Positions 56,806 to 64,000 of a stretch of DNA of 64,000 bases are shown here, piece after piece. The stretch is from assembly GCA_019155185.1 (NCBI GenBank), contig CM032797.1, positions 13,316,881 to 13,380,880 of the forward strand. The letters run 5' to 3'. The stretch's first letter is position 1. Each line of letters opens with the position of its first letter. The notes under the pieces were generated by a model, which saw only the letters and a program-made list of their open reading frames with translations, had not been told where the DNA came from and searched no databases. The DNA is from Beaufortia kweichowensis. Lineage: Eukaryota > Chordata > Actinopteri > Cypriniformes > Gastromyzontidae. Both the position numbers and the translations under genes were made by a program.

Positions 56806-59800
56806 CTGGGGAAGAGAAAAAGTTTGGGTTAGTTAACACAGGGCTAGTATTTACTTCACATACACATCAGTCCTTGTGTAATGTTATTTTCATATGCTGT
56901 TATTTCTTCATAATCCAATGTTTGAAGTCATAACATCAACAGGGTCATATCAGTGCCATGAAAAGTACAAATTGGCGATAACATTTCATCCAATCATCTA
57001 AAATATTAAAACCATGCTTACATGTCAAATCTTTGCATTATATATGACTGTAGTCTTTACTTGAAAGTGTTGTGCTTAGCCAGACATAAAAATAAAAGTT
57101 GCAGACCAAATATCACTAAATGATTTTAAATGTGAATACAGCCAAAATTGCCCCGCACAACCATGACTGTAACTTACATGTATTTTGAATTTCTCGTATA
57201 ACTCGCTGGTTAAACATGCAGTTTTAATAGTTTGCATTCAGTCACTTTTTTATCATTTCTGTTGTCTGATAACAGAAAATGTGTAAATGAGAACATAATA
57301 CAAACAGTGGAAGCCAGGACTAAGTTGCTAAAATGCCCATACTGAGCGTATTCATGTCTTGTTTATATAGTCGTGGTTTACCTCAATAGTAGAAAAGTGA
57401 CTTTTAGAGATTATTGATTTTTTTATTATTTTACATGGTGTGATATTCTGTGTTTTCGAAGAACATTTCGAAGGTCTCTGTTATCCATGCAAAAGCTTTT
57501 AGGTTTCATAAAGGACACAAATGCACCATAAAAGTATCCAAAAGTACATTCTTATACAGTAGAAAGTCAAACAAGTTTACAAGACAAGGGTGAATAAATG
57601 AAGACAGAAATTTAGATCTTTGAAATCTGAGAACTATTTCTTCACTTTGAAGGTTATCAGTCATTACACATTAAACAATTAAATAGGTTTACCTCCATCT
57701 GAGAGATGGTTAGTGGGTAACGGTAGAGAATCCAGGTGACATTCTCACTACAGGGTGGTGTGGTCAAAGAGCCCTCATACACCCAGTAATCTCTTAAGAG
57801 AGGGTCTGAGGAGGTCAACCAAACCATGATGGCAATCAGAGATGCACTAATATGTTTATTTAGATTATCAAATGATTTCGTAGTATGCAAAAAAGAAATA
57901 AATATTGTTACGAGTAGAAACAAAGTTTACACTTTATTTTAAATGTCTTTAACTACTACAATTTATTTATTAAAAACATACATACTTACTATAGTGCTTG
58001 GATTAGGGTTACTTGCACTTCATTATGCATTATCGTTAATACTAAAGTAGTTGCAAGTAACATGTGTAACACACTGTAAAAGAAAGTAAAAATAACTTTT
58101 TACCTACCAGGTAGTAATGTGTTAGGGTTAAAACATGGAATAATTTTTGTCTTCCCCTGTATAAAGAGAAAGATTTTTTAGATCAGATATCTCTAGATAA
58201 CAAGGTTATATGTTTAATCTCATCTGCTCACTTTATACTGCAGGTCCTGCAGAACATCTGTAATGGCCTTTAGCCCAAGATGTTCCTTCCCAACCTGCAA
58301 AGATTACATCAGATCCACAATGTCAAATGATGATGACATACTGCAGTAACACAAAAACCACACAGACCACATGTATTATAATTATTTGAAACACAAAGCA
58401 AGTAAACATTTGAACATACCAAAAGTATTCAGTATATACAATGTGCTGATACCATATTTATTCAGATGGCATTTTCATATCCGATGAAAGTCAAAAGTGA
58501 TACCTGCACAAACAGGGCAATGATGAGAATGCCATTTTTCTTGCCCATGGCCTCCTCCACGCTGTTGAATAATGTAGAGTTCCAGTGGATTAGATGAAGC
58601 TGTGAGAAATATTTATTACTAATTTTAATTACTAACGCTCAAGTGAAAACTGTTAAAATCATTTGATGTTGATTGCAAGATTCTAAATTAAAAATATATA
58701 TAATTGTGATAATATTTCATTTATCAATCCCACCATTACTATCTCTTGTTAAAGAACTGGTTTGGCATATAGCTGTGGCAAGAACTTTAGGAACCACTGT
58801 GTCATGGTAACAGGTTGACAAACATGGTAACATGTTGAGAACAGGCCCTTATCTTTCTCCTTGTGTACAGAAGACAAGGACAAGTTGGAGTGAGAGAGCA
58901 GGTGCCAGGGACAGGTGAGTGGAATAGATCACTCCATAAGGCATATGGTGTTTTTGGCATTAACCTAGTTTGAAGTTCCTGTTTGTTCTTTAGTAGCTAA
59001 AACAATATTCGCCTTATACATCAAATTATACAGTACAGAAATGAAAACGATGTGCAAGTTAACATGCATATCAGTAATTGAGGTATATTTAATTTCGACG
59101 TGTACTCTGATCCTGATAGCATTTCTGATTTATCAGTGGTTGGCCGTTGAGAACTATTACAAACTTAACCATGACGAACACAAAAGATGCACAGACCTGT
59201 CAGAGACGCTTACCTCCATAGGAAAAGCCTTGAAGTTGACAGTGTGTTCAGAACCTCTCTGGTTCTCCTTTCCCCAATGAAAGCGCACCTCGCTCAGTTC
59301 ATACTCGTGGTCGCTGGGGAGAGGGCCGCCGGTCACAACTGAACCAACATTTCAAAGCAACAGAAACAGGTTTACAATACACAAGCAGTAAACAGACAGT
59401 AAACTATGTGAGTTTATACAGTACCTGATTTGGACTTTAGCATGATCCTCACAGTGTGACCATCATTGATAACTTCACAGTCCCTGCAAACCACATAGTT
59501 AGGGTTAAGCCCCACCTCCAGAAGTCGGGGGTCATAACACGCCTCTCTGGAGTTCAGATTTATGGGCGACTGGTATTCTCCATTCGCTTCAGGAAACAGG
59601 AGACCCCACTCGACACCTGAAATCACAAGACAGCAAGTGGTGATTCAATCAACTAATGGTGATAGCATTCATTTTTTTGCAGTTATCAAAGAAAACTTAT
59701 CTTGCTTTTAAGGGAATGCTAACTTTGTCCTTGTTCATGACCCACTAAAAACACAGTTTACAGCTAATCCTTGGTGGATTGTTACCTTGAAACAAATGTT

Positions 59801-61057
59801 TGCAACATGATACTTTGTATCAATTCCACTGTAGTTAACAGTAAATGGAACATAGTCATTACTGTGGATGATACAGACAGTGGTCTATTTTCCTAAAGTG
59901 GAACTAAATAAGGGCTGTCAGACCTCCAGTGTCTCAAAGTCATTAGTGAGGCGTCCAGCAGGAATAACAGACACGGGGGATATGGGATGTGCTCATTTTT
60001 TCTCTGCTGCTTTTCCTTTCACTGTGTTTAAAAGTCTTTAACCATTCCTCTCTTCTTTTAATCTTCACTGTTCAGTTGCTTCATTGTATAAAATAAAATC
60101 CAAAGAACGCTGTCCCTTACGGACTATGACATTTAAAAAAAAAGCCTGGGAAAACAATTTACATGACTTGTTTTAGTGCAATTGTTACATAAATACACAA
60201 TACAACTTATTAAGGAATTATATATAAAGAATAATAATGTGCTTTCTTTTTCAAACAAAAAAATAACACGACCCTTGAAATTTTGGTCATTATTAAAATA
60301 ATACAATTGTTCCTCTGATTGAAGCAAAAAGTTTAGTTTGATTTAAAAAACACTTTATTGAAGCTTTTATTTCTGTAGAGCATACATAAACAATATGTAT
60401 TGTGAAAAACACTGCACTGAAATAAACGTTTCACTATAAAAAATGAGCATATAAAGTGACCACCTATAGCATTGTAAAAAGAGGTTTTACTAGTTACAAA
60501 TCATTACTGACCTATACGTTGAATCATAGTTGATGATGCAGTACGTTTCTACATGCATTTCCAGAAAAAGCAGTTTGGGTTAGTTGACTTTATATTCATT
60601 ATAGTATTAGTAAACTGTTAGGGTTAAAGTTAATCAAATAAATGAATGTGGTTTTAAAGTTGCTTAAAGTCAGTAAAATGGAAAATTAAAATGTTATTAA
60701 GTGCAGATATTACGCAGACAGCTTACTAATACTGACTGGTAATTGACAAGTAGCTGTGAAGTTACTTTAAGAATGTTAAAAGTAAACTGATGTCAAAGAA
60801 ACCCATTATAAGTTGTAAACTGAAAGTCAAAAGAAAACATTTTAAATGAAATTTAAGAAATGGTAAATTTTGCAAACTGCAATAGGGATGTTTAAAGAGT
60901 TGTTCTTGATCACGGGTGTGACAATAGAGTTTCATGTTTCACAAAGAAGGGAATTAGTCAGTGATTATCTCACTGTAGTCTTACCTTCTTCATAGCCCCA
61001 GTCCAGCTCATCTTTACCAGTGTAGTTATCAGACTCCTCAATAACATTATCCGCCAT
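56671..61057 (-). CDS. ca8: Carbonic anhydrase-related protein VIII (CA8), complete, eight coding exons
   Basis: Joined coding exons, read on the minus strand, are 61057-60985, 59616-59425, 59338-59214, 58599-58504, 58294-58232, 58156-58108, 57805-57693 and 56805-56671. All junctions are GT-AG, and the exon lengths (73, 192, 125, 96, 63, 49, 113, 135) keep one frame to a 281-residue protein ending in AAFQ-stop. Human CA8 has 290 residues, the difference being a shorter acidic N-terminus here. The alpha-carbonic anhydrase fold is clear: [47 protein letters not shown]. In active enzymes three histidines bind zinc. Here the first is Arg107 (VRFHW), while His109 and His132 remain, so no CO2 hydration is expected. 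Known for the family: CA8 is cytosolic, abundant in cerebellar Purkinje cells, and binds the IP3 receptor ITPR1. The start codon has an excellent Kozak context (GCCATGG). Assignment to CA8 rather than CA10/CA11 rests on the WGYEEGVEWG start and the R/H/H pattern. Confidence 0.97.
57693..57805 (-). CDS. ca8: ca8 coding exon 7 (substrate-pocket Thr motif)
   Basis: It encodes residues 200-237: [12 protein letters not shown], then [17 protein letters not shown] and the end ISQME. Thr214 and Thr215 align with CA2 Thr199 and Thr200. Acceptor CTCAG and donor GAG|GTAAAC. The frame is phase 0 into the last exon. Confidence 0.96.
57930..58080. repeat. Probable interspersed repeat in ca8 intron 6
   Basis: An AT-rich block containing ACACTTTATTTTAAATG and TTGGATTAGGGTTACTTGCA, a pattern I associate with dispersed cyprinid repeats. 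It does not disturb splice sites of the flanking exons. Confidence 0.3.
58108..58156 (-). CDS. ca8: ca8 coding exon 6
   Basis: This short exon encodes [16 protein letters not shown] and the first base of Asp200. Acceptor ATACAG. Two overlapping GT donors are possible (CCTG|GTAGGT or CCTGGTAG|GTAAAA), but only the first keeps the frame into DPLLRDYW of exon 7. Confidence 0.92.
58232..58294 (-). CDS. ca8: ca8 coding exon 5
   Basis: It encodes 21 residues, starting [13 protein letters not shown] and ending LQYK, matching the CA8 segment before GKSKTIPCF in the human protein. Acceptor TTTGCAG and donor AAA|GTGAG. Both ends are phase 0. Confidence 0.94.
58504..58599 (-). CDS. ca8: ca8 coding exon 4 (third zinc-ligand position)
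   Basis: It encodes residues 131-162 exactly in phase 0 at both ends. [11 protein letters not shown] retains His132, equivalent to CA2 His119. It ends in the core beta strand ILIIALFVQ. Acceptor CTCACAG and donor CAG|GTATC. Confidence 0.95.
59214..59338 (-). CDS. ca8: ca8 coding exon 3 (first two zinc-ligand positions)
   Basis: Acceptor TTCAG precedes 59338 and the donor GAG|GTAAG follows 59214. It encodes residues 89-130. The motif EVRFHWG places Arg107 where active carbonic anhydrases have the first zinc histidine (His94 of CA2), and keeps His109 (His96). [14 protein letters not shown] follows. The exon ends in phase 0. Confidence 0.96.
59425..59616 (-). CDS. ca8: ca8 coding exon 2
   Basis: Acceptor TTTCAG precedes 59616 and the donor CAG|GTAC follows 59425. 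It encodes residues 25-88, including [20 protein letters not shown] and the [10 protein letters not shown] strand, all typical of CA8. It enters and leaves in phase 1. Confidence 0.96.
60985..61057 (-). CDS. ca8: ca8 coding exon 1 (start codon)
   Basis: The ATG is read from 61057 downward and is preceded by GCC, with G at +4, giving a strong Kozak match. The exon encodes 24 residues plus the first base of Gly25. It starts [10 protein letters not shown] and ends in WGYEE, which matches the conserved CA8 lead-in. It carries a few acidic residues but lacks the long glutamate run of the mammalian protein. The donor is GAAG|GTAAG at 60984. Confidence 0.95.
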
Positions 61058-61500
61058 GGCAACAGATTTTTTCAGAATAATTAGCGTTCTTTAGCGTTTT
61101 TAAAATGAAATTGTCCTCTTCGTTTGCTTACTTTCCACCCATAAAGAAAATGGTCTTTAACAATAACGTGAAAGTGATTGAACTCAGCAGCATCAAAGAC
61201 ACAACGTCAGAAACGAAACTCCTAAGGGAGATTGCAATCAGCAGAACAAGTCCTCATTTCATTGATAATGATGAGTGTGCCTGCTTTTCTGTCTCCTTTT
61301 CTCTTCCAGGATAGTGGTCCTCCCTGCACAAACTCCAGAGTACACCAAAAGAAACTTCATAAGCCTCTTCTCTCTTAGCTGCTTTAGCCCACACTGCGCC
61401 CCCGCAAGCCACAAGCCATACGATTGGCTGAGAGCAACGACTCTTAGGTCTCAGATGTAGCACCATAGAAACAGCTCAGCAGTCTGGCCTGGTTTGCAGT
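61058..61500 (-). promoter_or_regulatory. ca8: Presumed ca8 promoter and 5' UTR region
   Basis: The region lies immediately upstream of the ca8 ATG. On the minus strand it has a CCAAT box (CAGCCAATCG, 61421-61430) next to a GC-rich patch at 61395-61406 that resembles an Sp1-type site. No convincing TATA box was seen. The transcription start cannot be fixed from sequence alone. The small ORFs here overlap on both strands and look like chance. Confidence 0.45.
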
Positions 61501-61973
61501 CAGGCCACGGGAAGCACAGTGCACACTGGCAGGAATGTAGGAGTGATGTTGCTCTTGGAAAGTTCCTCCCACAATGAAGGAAATGGGTGTGGTTAGAAAA
61601 ATACTCACCAGCGGGAGGGTAAAACAGGAGAGACTTTGAGAGAAGAGGAAAGGTTTGTCAGAATCAGTGTTTGCTTTGCAGATTACTGATGGTGTTTTCA
61701 AGGTGAGGACGAGCTGGGCCCATACAGCGCTTTCCTCTGACCGATGGTCACAAATCTTGAGACCTTGTTGTTTGTAAGCGCAAATCTTATACTTTCTCGT
61801 TTATCAGCTGCATTTCCAACAAAAAAATGACAGTATTTTATGTACTCTAAAAAAATGACAGGTTGTTTTTAACCCATTGTTGGGTCAAAAAGGAAACAAA
61901 CCAAACCTTTCTAGGAGAATTTAGCATTTTTAAAGTGTATTACTAAAATCAAAGTTAAACAGGTCATATCTTT

Positions 61974-62544
61974 TAAGGGGATAGTTCCCCTATAGAAACT
62001 TTCAATTCAACCAATATTATCTTACATGATGTTTCTCCCTAGAAGACAAAAGAAGAATTTTTCAAAAAGAAGGTCCAATTTCTAACACTTCATAGTGACC
62101 ACATTTGTTAAGCTCTTTAAAAGTCCAGATGATTCATGTGTTTTCTAAATTCATATTTGTGTCTGTCATTATTCACTGATGATCTTTAGTGAGCTGTGAG
62201 CCGATGCAGCTGCATCATTGAACAAGATCACTGAACAAACATGCTTTTGAACCAGTTCTTTATAAAGAATTTAAAATGATCAACTGGTTGATCTGGTTCA
62301 CAAATCAGACTGAACAATACATGCACGAATCTTACTGTTTTCGAGTTCATCTCACTGACTCAATGATATTGTCACAATATTGAGTAAGCAGCTCACTGAT
62401 GATGAAGATTATCAGTGAATAATGAATAACATTTTTTTTGTATAAATTCAGAAATGCTGTGTGAAGATTCTTGTAAATGTTTTTTTTTGCTCTATGTAAG
62501 AAAGACAGTAAGAATTTTTATTTTTGGGTTAACTGTTCCTTTAA
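61974..62544. mobile_element. Foldback element with long internal inverted arms, copy 5
   Basis: Termini TTAAGGGGATAGTTCCCC and TTTGGGTTAACTGTTCCTTT are inverted versions of the family ends. Inside, 62165-62203 and 62388-62430 form a second imperfect inverted repeat (ATTATTCACTGATGATC against GATTATCAGTGAATAAT). It lies about 0.9 kb upstream of the ca8 ATG. Confidence 0.6.
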
Positions 62545-63370
62545 CGGCTAATGTGGATTGCCCCAGAAAAAAATGTAACAAAACTTAACGGTACACCTCA
62601 TTGTCTCGAATTCTATACTAAGTAATAACTTTGACCCTAATTTTCTCAAATTAAAGAGAGCACATTACACAAAGTGCAACCACTATCTAATTAATTAAAA
62701 GTGGGTCATTTTACTCCCTAAAGCGTAGGGAACTAAAACAGGGTTGGCATGTGACCTCAGGAAGTAAAATCTATATTTGACCATGTATTTCAGATCACTA
62801 ACCATGGGCCAAAACAAGCATTTTCACAAAATGGTGTGACTATTGGGGTACAGTTATAGTACTCAGAATAAATATTTGATTGAACAATAGAGCGCTTTGG
62901 TTAGCTCAGGTTCTCAGTCAAAGATAACACCACTGCCATCTAGTGGACAATTACACACGCACACACACCTCATGGTAGCAAAAAGACTGCAGACACATGC
63001 AGTTTATTCATCTATAAAATGTTTTTGAGCCCTTCAAGACACCAGTAAACAGACACACTATCACTCTGCCCCAGAGCAAAGCACTTTATCCCCAAATTAC
63101 ATCATTTGGCATACATTGTATGCATGACCAACCATGCACCTTGACTCCTAAATCTGACTGAACAAGGACAACCATGTATTTATAATTTAATGGATAGACT
63201 ATAATAAACACATACAAATTTAACACTATTGTACCAGCACAAACTGGGCAAAAGGAACATTATAAACATTATTCTGGACAACTCCACTGCCTTTTAAGCA
63301 ATTTCATATGATCTTTTAGATTGTGTGACTAGACAACAATTCTAGAAATCATACCACCATACATAGTGGT

Positions 63371-63494
63371 GGTTTCCTGGACAGGGTTTAGATTAATCCA
63401 GGACTAGGCCATAGTTAAATAAAGACATTTAAGTACTTTTTACAAACATGCCAAGTCTAGGACTAGGCTTAAGCCCTGTCCGGGAAACTGCCCC
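63371..63494. mobile_element. Dispersed inverted-repeat element, copy a
   Basis: Starts GGTTTCCTGGACAGGGTTTA and ends TAAGCCCTGTCCGGGAAAC, inverted with respect to each other. The same family follows at 63530 in the same orientation. Confidence 0.65.
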
Positions 63495-63529
63495 ATAGTG
63501 TTTAACCTTTTTTTGAAGGTCTATGGTCT

Positions 63530-63728
63530 GGTTTTCCACACAGGGCTTAGATTAAGGCAGGAGTAGACATTAGTTAAATCAGGATATTTAAAAAGCTTTT
63601 GTAAACGTGTTTTAGAAAAAAACATTACTGTTGTGCATGTTAAGACAAAACAATGGCCCTAATATATTTTAAGATTTGTCAGTGCAAGTTATTTTCAGTT
63701 AAGACATAAGACTTAAGCCTTGTCTGGC
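63530..63728. mobile_element. Dispersed inverted-repeat element, copy b
   Basis: Starts GGTTTTCCACACAGGGCTTA and ends ACTTAAGCCTTGTCTGG. It shares TTAGTTAAAT and ACATTTAA-type segments with copy a, but keeps a longer interior including ACATTACTGTTGTGCATGTT. Copy a looks like an internally deleted version. Confidence 0.65.
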
Positions 63729-63948
63729 CTATATGTTTATGTCATAATAACAAAACATTATTAATTATGAGAGCAAATTCTAATGATTTATTGTCAGCAT
63801 CATTATTTTCTTTATTAATTGGTTTTCCACAATATCTCATTATTTTAGATTAACAATGATTTAAAACAATAATTTATTTTCATTTTTTCTATATTTTGCA
63901 GGCTTATTGTGTATGTTGCACAGCAGTTCCTTACAAATACAAACTTAC

Positions 63949-64000
63949 CTGAATGATCAACGTAATTTGGAATCTGATCAATTCTTTGCAGGCAGGTGGA
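63949..64000 (-). other. Possible exon running off the right edge
   Basis: On the minus strand, TTCAG|GTAAGT at 63948/63949 is a full-consensus splice donor, and the preceding 52 bases are open in two frames (one reads LQRIDQIPNYVDHS). I do not recognise the protein. It could be a coding exon or a 5' UTR exon of a neighbour, or chance. A pyrimidine-rich acceptor-like site (TATTTTGCAG, ending 63901) on the plus strand makes a plus-strand exon an alternative. Confidence 0.3.

Larger units (their letters stand above)
61058..63948. other. Region upstream of ca8
   Basis: After the ca8 promoter (to about 61.5 kb) the region holds a foldback element (61974-62544) and two inverted-repeat elements (63371-63728). 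The rest is AT-rich with no recognisable gene. Confidence 0.6.

Noticed and set aside
59041..59280. 79-codon plus-strand ORF
   Set aside because: Runs antisense across ca8 exon 3 and its intron; the conserved protein is on the minus strand.
61105..61701. Small ORFs upstream of ca8 as possible upstream gene or uORFs
   Set aside because: They overlap on opposite strands around the promoter and show no known motif; without a mapped transcript they cannot be called uORFs.

Overview
This is vertebrate nuclear DNA from a teleost fish, most likely a cyprinid or close relative. It is AT-rich, consists mostly of introns and intergenic DNA, and carries long GA/CT, CA and TAA microsatellites. It also holds several copies of short foldback transposons that are very common in cyprinid genomes. 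There are no bacterial-type operons, and nearly all open reading frames in the window are chance ORFs in non-coding DNA.

Two genes are recognisable, both on the minus strand. (1) The 5' part of tox (thymocyte selection-associated HMG-box protein): coding exon 1 with the start codon at 27663-27761 and coding exon 2 at 5311-5376. They are separated by a 22 kb intron 1, and the rest of the gene lies beyond the left edge. A CpG-rich promoter region with a candidate TATA box lies just upstream of the start. (2) A complete ca8 (carbonic anhydrase-related protein VIII), with eight coding exons between 56671 and 61057. All introns are GT-AG and the reading frame closes exactly to 281 residues. One of the three zinc-binding histidines is replaced by arginine, which marks the catalytically silent CA8 subfamily.

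Layout: 1-5310 tox intron 2; 5377-27662 tox intron 1, with several sequence-complex blocks that could be conserved enhancers; 27762-28200 tox promoter; about 28.2-56.4 kb intergenic, with transposon remnants and a few possible enhancer blocks; 56.4-61.06 kb ca8; 61.06-61.5 kb ca8 promoter region; 61.9-63.75 kb repeats; and a possible exon running off the right edge. The order and orientation tox-ca8 (both minus) match the arrangement I know for human TOX and CA8 on 8q12.

I found no evidence of a new gene system. The most interesting points are the ca8 active-site details, several terminal-inverted-repeat element families present in two or more copies, the candidate non-coding regulatory blocks around tox, and the unassigned splice signals at the right edge.
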